A stretch of DNA of 40,067 nt from JAAAOZ01 sp964496595 (GTDB lineage: Bacteria; Chloroflexota; Anaerolineae; B4-G1; SLSP01): contig CAZCAI010000021.1 in the NCBI GenBank assembly GCA_964496595.1, positions 1 through 40,067 on the forward strand. Reading direction: 5' to 3'. Numbering within the stretch: position 1 is the stretch's first letter; the number at the start of each line of letters is the position of its first letter. A program made the translations under genes and the position numbers. This document shows positions 15,520-25,100 of this stretch, piece by piece. Under the pieces are notes generated by a model, which made no database searches, was not told where the DNA came from, and saw nothing but the letters and a program-made list of their open reading frames with translations.

Positions 15520-17035
15520 GAAAATCATCCAAATGGCAAAGCTGAAAACGGGTATGAGAGGATTTGATCTGGTCGCCAAGGGCGGCCTTCCCAAAGGGCG
15601 CACGACGTTAGTCACCGGCACGGCGGGGAGCGGGAAGACGGTCTTCGCCAGCCAATTCCTGGCCGAAGGGATCCGCAAAGTGGGGGAAGCGGGCGTCTTT
15701 GTCACCTTTGAAGAGACCCCTCAAGACATCCGCAGAAATGTCGCTTCCCTGAACTGGGATATTGAGACGTGGGAAGCCGAGGACAAATGGACCTTCGTGG
15801 ACGCTTCGCCGGAGACACAGGCAGAGACGGTCGTCGTGGGCGCGTACGATTTGGGCGCCCTGCTCGCCCGGCTCGAGCACGCAGTCCAACGCACCGGCGC
15901 CAAGCGCGTGGCGATGGATTCGTTGGGGGCGATCTTCAGCCGCTTCAACGATGACGCGAAGATCCGAATGGAACTGCTGCGCATCTCGGCCGCGCTCAAA
16001 GAGATGGACGTGACCTCCGTGATGACGGCGGAGCGCAATCGCGAATATGGCAATATCACGCGCTACGGCATCGAGGAGTTCGTGGCCGATAATGTCATCA
16101 TCCTGCGAAATGTGATGGACAATGAGAAGCGCCGCCGGACGGTCGAGATCCTCAAGTTCCGAGGCACCGATCACCAGAAGGGCGAGTATCCCTTCACGAT
16201 TCTGCCGGAAGACGGCTTCATCGTCGTGCCGCTGTCCGCCATCGAGTTGAAGCAGAAGTCGTCCAACGTCCGCGTCACCTCCGGGAACGAGGTGTTGGAT
16301 AAGATGTGCGGCGGCGGCTTCTACCGCGATTCGGTCATCTTAGTTTCCGGCGCCACCGGCACCGGCAAGACCCTGTTGGTCACAGAGTTCATCGCGGGCG
16401 GGGCCAAGAACGGCGAGCGCAGCCTCCTCTTCGCCTTCGAGGAGAGCCGCGAGCAGCTCTTCCGCAATGCCCAAGGCTGGGGCGTCGATTTCAAGAAGTG
16501 GGAGGAAGAGGGCAAGCTCAAGGTCGTCTGCGAGTATCCAGAGGTCAGCGGCCTGGAGGATCGACTGCTGGAGATGAAAAAGATCATCCGAGAGTTCAAG
16601 CCCAATCGCGTCGCCGTCGACAGTCTCTCGGCGCTGGAGCGGGTGGCGACGATCCGGGGCTTCCGCGAGTTTGTCATCAGCCTGACCTCCTTCATCAAGC
16701 ACAGCGAGGTGATGGGACTGTTCACGAACACGACCCCCACCTTAGTCGGCGGCACCTCAGTGACGGAAGCACACATCTCCACCCTGACCGACTCGATCAT
16801 CCTGCTGCGCTACGTCGAAATGTACGGCGAGATGCAGCGCGGCCTGACGGTGCTCAAGATGCGCGGCTCCCAGCACGATAAGGACATCCGCTCTTTCAAC
16901 ATCGACGGCGAGGGGATGCACATCGGCAAGCCCTTCCGCAACGTCGCGGGTATCTTAGCCGGCCAGCCGACCCAAGTCACGCCCGACGAGATCACCCGGC
17001 TCAGCGGGTTATTCCAAGAATCGCCAAATGAGTAG
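15512..17035 (+). CDS. kaiC: Circadian clock ATPase/autokinase KaiC
   Basis: 507 residues with both RecA-like domains. CI: Walker A 'GTAGSGKT', catalytic glutamates in 'FVTFEETPQD', 'RVAMDSLGAIF', 'RYGIEEFVADNVIILRN'. CII: Walker A 'GATGTGKT', 'LLFAFEESREQL', 'RVAVDSLSALERV'. The phosphorylation loop reads 'TEAHISTLTD', so Thr418, Ser423 and Thr424 occupy the positions of cyanobacterial Thr426, Ser431 and Thr432. The C-terminal segment 'TQVTPDEITRLSGLF' corresponds to the A-loop that KaiA pulls on in Synechococcus. ATG 15512 has GGAGG eight bases upstream; ATG 15497 (five residues longer) is also possible. It probably autophosphorylates and acts as the timing or signal-integrating hexamer for the surrounding kinases. 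Confidence 0.96.
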   Translation: MSKKIIQMAKLKTGMRGFDLVAKGGLPKGRTTLVTGTAGSGKTVFASQFLAEGIRKVGEAGVFVTFEETPQDIRRNVASLNWDIETWEAEDKWTFVDASPETQAETVVVGAYDLGALLARLEHAVQRTGAKRVAMDSLGAIFSRFNDDAKIRMELLRISAALKEMDVTSVMTAERNREYGNITRYGIEEFVADNVIILRNVMDNEKRRRTVEILKFRGTDHQKGEYPFTILPEDGFIVVPLSAIELKQKSSNVRVTSGNEVLDKMCGGGFYRDSVILVSGATGTGKTLLVTEFIAGGAKNGERSLLFAFEESREQLFRNAQGWGVDFKKWEEEGKLKVVCEYPEVSGLEDRLLEMKKIIREFKPNRVAVDSLSALERVATIRGFREFVISLTSFIKHSEVMGLFTNTTPTLVGGTSVTEAHISTLTDSIILLRYVEMYGEMQRGLTVLKMRGSQHDKDIRSFNIDGEGMHIGKPFRNVAGILAGQPTQVTPDEITRLSGLFQESPNE

Positions 17036-17262
17036 AATTGCGAATGGGGAATTAAGAATGGGGAATTGCGAATGATGAATTAAGAATGGGGAATTGCGAA
17101 TGATGAATTAAGAATGATGAATTAAGAATGATGAATTAAGAATGATGAATTGCGAATGATGAATTAAGAATGATGAATAGAAGATATATTCCCTCTTCTA
17201 AATTCTAAATTCTTAATTCTAAATTCTAAATTCTTAATTCTAAATTCTTTCTTAATTCTTAT
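17036..17262. repeat. Heptad foldback repeat C, the largest array
   Basis: Directly after the kaiC stop, about 20 GAATNNN heptads (variable triplets GGG, TAA, TGC, GAT) run to about 17180. A short centre ('gaagatatattccctct') is followed by about 10 complementary NNNATTC heptads to about 17262. The arms could pair over more than 60 bases. The array separates kaiC from the next kinase; it may be a transcript foldback or terminator-like structure. No ORF is present. Confidence 0.8.
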
Positions 17263-17280
17263 ACAACTGGAGATTCCATT

Positions 17281-20200
17281 ATGACTATCAACCTCAACAA
17301 ATCACAATCCGAGTTGGCGCAATGCCGGCGGGAGGTGGAAGCGACGCAGCAACGCTTCAAGAATATCATCGAGAATAACGCCGATGGGATTGTGATCGTC
17401 GATCACGAAGGTTATGTTCGATTCGTCAACCCAGCCGCCGAGGCGCTCTTCGGACGCTCGGTCGAGGAGTTGACGGGCAAGATTTTTGGCTTCCCGGTGA
17501 TCGCCGGCGAGACAGCCGAGTTAGATCTCCTGCGCCCCGATAGAACACAGGCCATCGTTGAGATGCGCGTGGTCACCACCGAATGGGAACACCAATCCGC
17601 CTACCTGGCCTCCCTGCGCGATGTCTCGGCCCGCAAACGCGCCGAGGAAGCCCTGGCCTGGGAGTCCAAGGTCAATGCAACCATAGCGAAGCTATCGAAG
17701 GCGATGATCTCGCAATCCTCATTTGAGGAAATCTCGTATATGGTGTTGAAAGAAGCTAAGAATCTCACGCAAAGTCGCTTCGGCTACGTCGGCTACATCC
17801 ATCAACAAACAGGGTACTTGATCTGCCCGACGATGACGCGCGATGTGTGGGACGAGTGCCAGGCGCCGGATAAGAGCATCGTCTTCAAGAAGTTCGGCGG
17901 CCTCTGGGGATGGGTGCTGGAGCATCGCAAGTCTATCCTCGTCAATGACTTGACGCAGGATGAACGCGCGACCGGCGCCCCCGCCGGGCACATCCCCATC
18001 ACGCGCTTTCTCTCCTCCCCGGCGATGTTGGGCGATGAGTTGGTCGGGCAAATCGCGCTGGCCAATGCCCCCCGCTCCTACACCCAGCGCGATCTCAATT
18101 TAGTCGCGCGTCTGGCCTCCCTCTATGCGCTGGCGATCCAACGCCAGCGGGCGAAGATGGCCCTGCGCGCCAGCGAACAACGCTACCGGCTTCTCTTCGA
18201 CAGCTTACAGGATGGCTTCGCTCTCCACGAGATTATTTGCGACGAGGACGAGCGGCCCATCGACTACCGCTTTCTCGAGGTCAACCCGTCCTACGAGTCC
18301 ATCACGGGCCTCAAGCGCGCGGAGATCATCGGCCAGCGCGTGCGCGAGGTATGGCCGGAGGTCAAAGAGACGTGGATTCAGAAGTTTGGCAAGGTGGCGC
18401 TCTTTGGCGAATACTACCGCTTTGAGGATACGCTCCACACGGGGACATCGGAGCGTCACGTCGAGATATCGGCCTACTGCCCGGCGCGCGGCAAGTTCGC
18501 CACTTTGATCACCGACATCACCCAGCGCACACAGGCAGAAGAGATGCGCGCGCGGATGGCGGCCATCGTCGAATCTTCCAGCGACGCGATCATCGGCAAG
18601 ACCTTGAACGGCGTCATCACCAGTTGGAACACCGGCGCCGAGCAGATCTACGGCTACACCGCCGAGGAGGTCATCGGCCAGCACGTCGATATCATCTCGC
18701 CCCCCAATTACGAGGAAGAGGTTACGACCATCCTGACCAAGATCCGGCAAGGGCAGCGCGTGCGCAATTTAGAGACCGCGCGCGTGCGCCGCAACGGCCA
18801 AATCATCCCGGTGGCCCTCTCCGTCTCGCCCATTCGCAACGCCGAGGGGGGGATCATCGGCGCTTCAACCATCGCCAGAGACATCAGCCAGCGCAAAGCG
18901 GCGGAGCGAGCGCTTCGCGAGGCCGAGCAGCGCTTAGATACGATGTTGCAAACGATGGTCGATGGCATCATCCGCGTGGACGAGTCCAACAACATCACCT
19001 ACGCCAACCGCAGCGCGGAGGAGATCTTAGATCTGAAGCGGGACGCGGCGACCGGATACTACAAGTTTGCGCATCCCTGGCAATATGTGGATAACGAAGG
19101 CGCGACCTATCCTCCAAACCAATCGCCTTTGATGATTGCGCTGCGGGAGGGAGAAGAGAAGACACAACAAGAGATGGGGATTATCGGCGTGAACGGCAAG
19201 GAAAAGTGGCTCTCCGTGAGCGCCGTACCCTTGCGCGATCACGCCGGGAAAATCTACGGCGCGGTCGCCAGCTTCCGGGATGTCGGCGAGCGCAAGCAGA
19301 TGAACGCGCAACTGCGCAAGCTCTCCCGCGCCCTCGAGCAAAGCCCCAGCAGCGTCGTCATCACCGACGTCGCGGGGAACATCGAATATGTCAATCCGCG
19401 CTTCACCCAACTGACCCGCTACAGCAACGCGGAGGCCAGCGGCCAAAACCCGCGCATCCTCAAATCCGGCCATCATCCGCCGGAACTCTATGAGGAATTA
19501 TGGGATACGATCAGCGAGGGGGAAGAGTGGCGCGGCGAATTTTGCAATCGTCGCAAAGACGGCACGACATACTGGGAAGCCGCCTCCATCTCTCCGATTC
19601 GCAACGAAAACGGCATCATCACGCACTATGTCAAGGTCGCCGAAGATGTCACCGAACGCAAGGCGATGGAAGCACAGCTCCACGACTACACGCATCACCT
19701 GGAGCAGTTGGTGGATGAGAAGGTGCAGGAGTTGGAGTTTGAGCGCGCCAAGGTCATCCAGACTGCAAAGTTGGCGGCGTTGGGCGAGATGGCTACCGGC
19801 ATCGCTCACGAGCTAAACCAGCCGTTGACGGCGATGCTCTTCGACGCCGATTATATCAAGATGCTGAGCGACAACGCCCGCGAGGGCCAGCACCCTCTTG
19901 ATCTCGACGAACTCCATCAAATTGGAGAAGATCTAGAGAGCGACATCGAACGCAGCCGCCGCATCATCAACCACCTGCGCGCCTTCGCCCGCACCTCGCC
20001 CCAGGGCGCCAGTACACTCGATTTGAATAAGATCATTCAAGATAGCTTTATCCTGGTCGGCGAGCGCCTAAAATTACACAACGTCGAGGTCGCCTTGGAT
20101 CTTCATTCCGAACCGCTCTTGATGTTGGGCAAGCCTAACCGCCTGGAGCAGGTCTTTCTCAATCTGATCAGCAACGCAGAGTACGCGCTGACCGAGATGG

Positions 20201-20508
20201 GGATCCGGATAAGCGAGGGCCTCGTGAAAATCGCACCGGAGGATTTTCACAAGGAACTTCGCATCACCACCTACCGGAACGGCGACACCGTCGTCGCCGA
20301 AGTCACCGACAATGGCATTGGCATCCCCTCAGAAAAACACGAGCACATCTTCACACCTTTCTTCACCACCAAGCCAGTCGGCGAGGGCACGGGCCTGGGC
20401 CTCTCCATCAGTTACGGGATCGTGAAGGATTTCAACGGGGAAATCACGTTCAAAAGCGAAGAGCATCAAGGCACAACCTTTACCCTCCAATTCCCCGCCC
20501 TTGCGTGA
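17281..20508 (+). CDS. Multi-PAS/GAF sensor histidine kinase
   Basis: 1075 residues, soluble (no membrane segment). Order: PAS about 25-125, GAF 140-295 ('FGYVGYIHQQTGYLICP...FGGLWGWVLEH'), PAS 305-420, PAS 425-545, PAS 550-685, PAS 690-815, dimerisation domain with His843 in 'GIAHELNQPLTAML', and ATPase domain 935-1072 with N-box 'FLNLISNAEYAL', G1 'DNGIGIPSEKHEHIFTPFF' and G2 'GEGTGLGLSI'. The HELNQPLTA signature puts it with FixL/NtrB-type (HPK4) kinases. It is intact. The GAF is a paralogue of the one in the hybrid kinase at 34685. It starts at ATG 17281 with TGGAG eight bases upstream. It has no receiver of its own, so its phosphate acceptor may be a receiver in the neighbouring proteins or KaiC signalling partners; this is inference. 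Confidence 0.93.
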   Translation: MTINLNKSQSELAQCRREVEATQQRFKNIIENNADGIVIVDHEGYVRFVNPAAEALFGRSVEELTGKIFGFPVIAGETAELDLLRPDRTQAIVEMRVVTTEWEHQSAYLASLRDVSARKRAEEALAWESKVNATIAKLSKAMISQSSFEEISYMVLKEAKNLTQSRFGYVGYIHQQTGYLICPTMTRDVWDECQAPDKSIVFKKFGGLWGWVLEHRKSILVNDLTQDERATGAPAGHIPITRFLSSPAMLGDELVGQIALANAPRSYTQRDLNLVARLASLYALAIQRQRAKMALRASEQRYRLLFDSLQDGFALHEIICDEDERPIDYRFLEVNPSYESITGLKRAEIIGQRVREVWPEVKETWIQKFGKVALFGEYYRFEDTLHTGTSERHVEISAYCPARGKFATLITDITQRTQAEEMRARMAAIVESSSDAIIGKTLNGVITSWNTGAEQIYGYTAEEVIGQHVDIISPPNYEEEVTTILTKIRQGQRVRNLETARVRRNGQIIPVALSVSPIRNAEGGIIGASTIARDISQRKAAERALREAEQRLDTMLQTMVDGIIRVDESNNITYANRSAEEILDLKRDAATGYYKFAHPWQYVDNEGATYPPNQSPLMIALREGEEKTQQEMGIIGVNGKEKWLSVSAVPLRDHAGKIYGAVASFRDVGERKQMNAQLRKLSRALEQSPSSVVITDVAGNIEYVNPRFTQLTRYSNAEASGQNPRILKSGHHPPELYEELWDTISEGEEWRGEFCNRRKDGTTYWEAASISPIRNENGIITHYVKVAEDVTERKAMEAQLHDYTHHLEQLVDEKVQELEFERAKVIQTAKLAALGEMATGIAHELNQPLTAMLFDADYIKMLSDNAREGQHPLDLDELHQIGEDLESDIERSRRIINHLRAFARTSPQGASTLDLNKIIQDSFILVGERLKLHNVEVALDLHSEPLLMLGKPNRLEQVFLNLISNAEYALTEMGIRISEGLVKIAPEDFHKELRITTYRNGDTVVAEVTDNGIGIPSEKHEHIFTPFFTTKPVGEGTGLGLSISYGIVKDFNGEITFKSEEHQGTTFTLQFPALA

Positions 20509-20519
20509 GAAAAAAAATC

Positions 20520-20595
20520 GAATTGCGAATGATGAATTGCGAATGATGAATTGGGAATGATGAATTGCGAATTACTAATTTATAATGAAGAATCA
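20520..20595. repeat. Heptad foldback repeat D, left arm (interrupted by IS)
   Basis: GAATTGC/GAATGAT-type heptads follow the kinase stop at 20508. The matching arm of NNNATTC units is found at 22034-22055 on the far side of the insertion sequence, just before an assembly gap. The IS therefore seems to have landed in or near the centre of a foldback. Confidence 0.65.
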
Positions 20596-20608
20596 TAAAA
20601 ATATCCCT

Positions 20609-20638
20609 TGCCAAGTCCTAAAATACGTTTACAGAACA
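20609..20638 (+). repeat. IS3 terminal inverted repeat, distal to orfA
   Basis: Begins TGCCAAGTCCT and contains TTTACAG at offset 19; 22 of 30 positions match the reverse complement of 22004-22033. Confidence 0.7.
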
Positions 20639-20708
20639 TCTGTGCTATTGACATCAATTTCTCGCATCTTAACAAACTAAATTCTTACTTTTCTAATAAG
20701 AAAACAGC

Positions 20709-21973
20709 TTACTGGCTGTCTGAACTGATTTCGGGCTGATACTGATACACAGTAAAAGTCGGAGCCGCTGCCTGGCCCGAGTAGACGTCCATCGGGAAAG
20801 TATAGGCCAGCGATTGGTGGGGGCGTTCGTGATTGTACAGATAAACGCCCTTGGCAGCCAGGCGGCGAGCTTGGGCCTCGTCCACAACCGGTAACTCAAG
20901 TCCATACTCATACTTGAGAATCCCGATGACGCGCTCGGCATAAGCGTTGTCGTACGAATTCCCGACTTCGCCCATACTGGCCAGGATGCCGCGTGCGGCG
21001 AGCCAGTCCTGATACTTCTGGCAAGTGTACTGTACGCCGTGATCGCTGTGGTGGATCAGGCCTCGCAGTGGGGCGCTGGCGTGCTCTGCGGCTTGCTGGA
21101 TCGCTTGTAGCGCCGATTTAGCTTCCAGCGAGGGGGCCAGCACTGCCCCCAGAATGGCCCGGCTGAACAAATCCATCACCACAAACAGATACACAAAGTG
21201 GCCATTCTGGAGCTGGATGTAGGTGATGTCGGTGACCCAGACCTGATTGATGTGCGTGATGGTCAAGCCCGCCACGCGATTGGGCATCCGCAGCGTGCCG
21301 GCCCAGGTCGTGCGCCGGGTTTGACGCTCCCGCTGCACCAGTAAGTCGGCCGCGCGCAAGAGATCAAAGAGATGATCCCGACCAACACGCAATTCCTCTT
21401 GCTTTAAGAGCGGGCGCAACAGCACCAGCAACTTGCGGGTCCCCATCTTGGGATGGCGTTGCCGGATCATCCGCACCAAGCTGAGGACGCGCGCGTCGCG
21501 CGCTGTTTCCCACGCCCGGCGCTGCCGTTCCTGATAGTAGGCTTGGCGCGTGATCCCGATGGCGGCGCACAGGGCCGTGATGGTCACGCTTCCCTCGCCG
21601 GCGACGTGGGCGGACTCGATGATCCGGGCGCGTTTTTTTTGAGCGCGGCCTCGCCATAGGTCTCTTGGTAGACCTGCAATTGACCTTCCAAGAGGAGATT
21701 TTTCACCGTGAGATCGGCTATGGCTTGCCGTAACACATCTCGCTCGTGCTCCAGTTGACGCAGTTGGTCCGCTTCTTCTGGCGTCTGAATATACACAACT
21801 TTGTGGCGCAGCCCTTCGCGCCCATACTTCTTGACCCAAGTTGTGACCGTATTTGGGTTGCCGATGCCATACTTGCGACACAGCTCAGAGGCCATAGCCC
21901 CATCTTCGTACTCGGCGACCACTTGTCGCTTGAAGCTTTCACTATACCGTTTATAAACCTTCTTCTCCGTCAT
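20709..21973 (-). CDS. IS3-family transposase OrfAB (DDE integrase), made by -1 frameshift
   Basis: orfB coding extends from the slippery site near 21640 to the stop at 20709. Reading orfA from ATG 21973 and slipping -1 on the A8 run (21633-21640 on the minus strand) joins 'AALKK' to 'RARIIESAHVAGEGSV' without a stop. The orfB part has an HTH_21-like region ('ITALCAAIGITRQAYYQERQRR'), then the rve catalytic core: 'QVWVTDITYIQL' (first Asp), 'LIHHSDHGVQYT' (second Asp) and 'NSYDNAYAERVIGILKYE' (Glu), with the DDE spacing of IS3 transposases. The C-terminus has 'YNHERPHQSLAYTFPMDVY', typical of the family. OrfAB would be the active transposase. Confidence 0.88.
21584..21973 (-). CDS. IS3-family OrfA (DNA-binding HTH protein)
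   Basis: 129 residues. The N-terminal helix-turn-helix reads 'RYSESFKRQVVAEYEDGAMASELCRKYGIGNPNTVTTWVKKYG', as in HTH_Tnp_1 (COG2963). A leucine-zipper-like helix follows ('ADQLRQLEHERDVLRQAIADLTVKNLLLEGQL'), which mediates multimerisation in this family. The ATG at 21973 is preceded by CAGGAGGTG. It ends in the 0 frame shortly after the A8 slippery run; the normal-frame product would be the DNA-binding regulator of transposition. Confidence 0.88.
   Translation of the reverse strand: MTEKKVYKRYSESFKRQVVAEYEDGAMASELCRKYGIGNPNTVTTWVKKYGREGLRHKVVYIQTPEEADQLRQLEHERDVLRQAIADLTVKNLLLEGQLQVYQETYGEAALKKNAPGSSSPPTSPAREA
21633..21640 (-). promoter_or_regulatory. Programmed -1 frameshift slippery run (A8)
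   Basis: Eight consecutive A on the minus strand followed by C, at the orfA/orfB overlap. In frame 0 it reads AAA AAA AAC and in the -1 frame AAA AAA CGC, the classic IS3 arrangement for producing OrfAB. Confidence 0.75.
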
Positions 21974-22003
21974 TTCTCACCTCCTGATATGAACTGTGTA
22001 TAT

Positions 22004-22033
22004 TCTACTGTAAATATATATCAGGACGTGACA
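22004..22033 (-). repeat. IS3 terminal inverted repeat, orfA side
   Basis: Read on the minus strand it begins TGTCACGTCCT and has TTTACAG at offset 19, matching 22 of 30 positions of 20609-20638. Confidence 0.7.
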
Positions 22034-22055
22034 CGCAATTCGCAATTCTTAATTC
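22034..22055. repeat. Heptad foldback repeat D, right arm
   Basis: Complementary NNNATTC heptads (GCAATTC, GCAATTC, TTAATTC) directly after the IS end, cut off by the assembly gap at 22056. Confidence 0.6.
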
Positions 22056-22155
22056 NNNNNNNNNNNNNNNNNNNNNNNNNNNNNNNNNNNNNNNNNNNNN
22101 NNNNNNNNNNNNNNNNNNNNNNNNNNNNNNNNNNNNNNNNNNNNNNNNNNNNNNN
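22056..22155. other. Assembly gap, 100 N
   Basis: Placeholder of exactly 100 N. It hides the start codon and the first part of the receiver domain of the next kinase. The true length is unknown. Confidence 0.99.
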
Positions 22156-22157
22156 TG

Positions 22158-25100
22158 GAAATCTATCACGAAGAGCAACCCGACATCGTGACCTTGGATA
22201 TGCGCATGCCGGAGATGGATGGCTTCGACGCGATGCAAGCAATCCGCCGCCACAATCCAGAGGCCGAGGTGATCCTCACCACCGGGCACGGCGACAAAGA
22301 GATGGTCATCGCAGCGCTGCGCGCGGGCGCCTCGGATTTCATCCCCAAGCCCATCGACCGCGTCACCTTGAACACCGCGCTCCGCCGGGCCGAGGCGCGC
22401 ATCCAACTGCGCGAGGAACTACGCAGCGCTCAAGCGGCCCTAAAATCCAGCGAGGCGCGCTTCCGCGCCGCCGCCGAGAACAACCCGAACGCCTTCAGCA
22501 TCTTGGAAAGCGTCCGGGCGGAGAAAGAGGGGGAAACAGGGGCAGGGAAAATCGTGGATTTCCGCTTTGTCTACGTGAATGACAATATGCCAGCACAGGC
22601 CAAATTCGGCCCGGATGAGATCATAGGACGTACGATCTGCGAGATCTTTCCATGCGAGGCAGCCCAGCCCTACATCGAAAAGTATGTGCGCGTCGTCGAG
22701 ACCGGCGAGCCGTTAGATGAGGAATATAACCTACAAGCCAAGGATGGTTCCTCGCGCTGGTATCATCAACAGGTCGTGCCGCTCTCCGATGGCATCGCCA
22801 TCACCAACAGCGACATCACCGAGCGCAAGGAGATGGAGCAAGCGATAGCGAAGCAAGCGGCCGCGCTACGCGCGGCCCACGACGATCTAGAACAAAAGGT
22901 CGCCCAACGCACGGCGGAGCTCCAGCGGCGCAATCAAGAGTTGGCGCTGCTGAACCGCGCCAGCCAGGCTTTCAACTCCAGCTTGAAGATCGATGAAGTA
23001 CTGATCTCGGTGTTGCAGGAGGTGCAACAGCTCTTAGGCGTGGACGCCTACTCCGTCTGGCTACAGGACGAGGCGACCGGAGAGTTGGTCTGTCAGGAAT
23101 TGATCAGCCCGCACAGCGAGTTGGTGCGCGGCTGGCGACTGGCGCAGGGCCAGGGCATCGCGGGCTGGGTGCAGGAGCACGGGAAGAGCTTGCTCCTCGA
23201 CGACGTGCAGAAAGACGAGCGCTATTTCCCCGGCGTCGAGGAAGCGACGGGCCACATGTGGCGCTCCGCGCTCACCGTCCCGCTGCGCACACCTCAGCGG
23301 GTAATCGGCGTCATCGAATTGATGGATGCAGAGCCAGAACGTTTCCACCCCGAAGACTTGAGGCTGTTGGAACCGCTGGCCGCCGCCGCTGCTCACGCCT
23401 TCCACAACGCGCAACTCTACACTCAGGCCCAGCAGGAGATCGCCGAGCGCCAGCGAATCGAGGCGCGATACCGCACGCTGCTCAAAGCCTCGCCCGATGC
23501 CATCATCGCCACCGATCTATCGGGCGCCATCACCCACTTTTCCGACAGCGTCCTCACAATCCTAAAGGCGCAATCGGTGGCCGAGGTGCAGGGCCATCCT
23601 ATATTGACGTGGGTCGTGGAAGAGGATCGCGAGCGCGCCCAGGCCAATATGCGACGGGTATTGGCAGGCGAGTACTCACGCAAGAATCGCTACACCTTGC
23701 ACCGCCAAACGGACGAGCGCTTCATCGGCGAGGTCAACTCCGGCGCGCTCTACGACGCCGAAGGACAGCTCTGCGGTATGATCTCCATCGTGCGCGATGT
23801 CACGGAGCGCGAGCAGGCCAAACAGGCGTTAATGCACCGCGAGAAACGCTTCCGCTCGCTGGTGCAAAACTCCTCCGATCTGATCGTCATCGTGGATGAA
23901 AAAGCCCTCATCCAATACATCAGCCCTTCCTGCCGGCGAATTTTGGGGTACGCCCCCGACGAATTGACCGGACATAATAGCTTCGATTTTGTCCATCCCG
24001 ACGATATCACGGAAACGCAGGCGACGTTAGGCGATGTGATACAGCAACCGGGCCAGACGCTCACCCTCAATTTCCGCTTTCGTCACAAAGACGGTTCGTG
24101 GCGCTGGCTCGAGGCGACCGGCAGCAATCAACTGCACATCCCCGCCGTGGGCGGCGTGGTGACCAACGCGCGCGATGTCACCGAGCAATACCGCATCGCA
24201 GCGGCGCTCCGCGAGAGCGAGGCCAAATATCGCACGTTGGTAGAAAGCGCCGAGGCGACCATCGCCACCGTGAACTATGCGGGCAATTTTCTCTTTATGA
24301 ACTCCATCGGCGCCCAGCATTTAGGCGGCCGGCCGGAGGATTTCATCGGTCGCAATATGTGGGATTTGTTCCCCCAAGAGGTCGCCGACCAGCAGATGGG
24401 GACCGCGCGCCAGGTGATGGAAACGAACGAGGGCGTCGCGCTCGAAACACAAACCCGCCTCCAGGGCGAGCCGCGCTGGTATCGCACCAGCGTGCAGCCG
24501 CTCAACTTCAACGAGCACGATCCGGGCCATCCCGCCGACGCCGCGCTCGTCATCGGGACCGATATCACCGAGATTCATCAGATGCGAGAGCAGCTCTGCA
24601 ATTACGCCGAGGAACTGGAGCAGCGCGTCGAGGAGAAGGTGCGGGCGCTGGAACAGGAGCGCGCGAAGGTCATCCAGGCCAGCAAGATGGCCGCCATCGG
24701 CGAGGTAGCGACCGGGATCGCGCACGAACTCAATCAGCCGCTGACGGCCATCTCCTTCGAGGCNNNNNNNNNNNNNNNNNNNNNNNNNNNNNNNNNNNNN
24801 NNNNNNNNNNNNNNNNNNNNNNNNNNNNNNNNNNNNNNNNNNNNNNNNNNNNNNNNNNNNNNNCGGCGCATCGAGGCGGGCGAAGTCGAGCGAGACGCCT
24901 ATCAAAAACGGCTGACGATCATCACACGCGCGGAAGACGATCACGTCATCGCGCGCATCGAAGATAACGGCGTGGGTATGCCCGACGAGGTACAATCCAA
25001 CATCTTCGCGCCGTTCTTCACCACCAAGCCGGCGGGCAAGGGGACGGGGCTGGGCCTCTCGATCAGCAAGGGCATCGTCGAGGATTTTGGCGGGGAGATC

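Larger units (their letters stand above)
20609..22033 (-). mobile_element. IS3-family insertion sequence (1425 bp)
   Basis: Two overlapping minus-strand frames (orfA, orfB) lie between imperfect 30-bp inverted repeats: 20609-20638 and 22004-22033 agree at 22 of 30 positions without gaps, both starting 5'-TG, as IS3 elements do, and sharing GTCCT and TTTACAG at the same offsets. No target-site duplication is evident (left flank ends ATCCCT, right flank begins CGCAATTC). Both frames and the DDE residues are intact, so it may still be active. Confidence 0.82.

Noticed and set aside
17036..17262. CRISPR-like array after kaiC
   Set aside because: The unit is 7 bases with a degenerate triplet and no unique spacers; there are no cas genes.
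22188..22190. GTG as the start of the receiver-kinase
   Set aside because: It lies inside the receiver domain and the frame is open back into the gap; the phospho-Asp strand would be lost.
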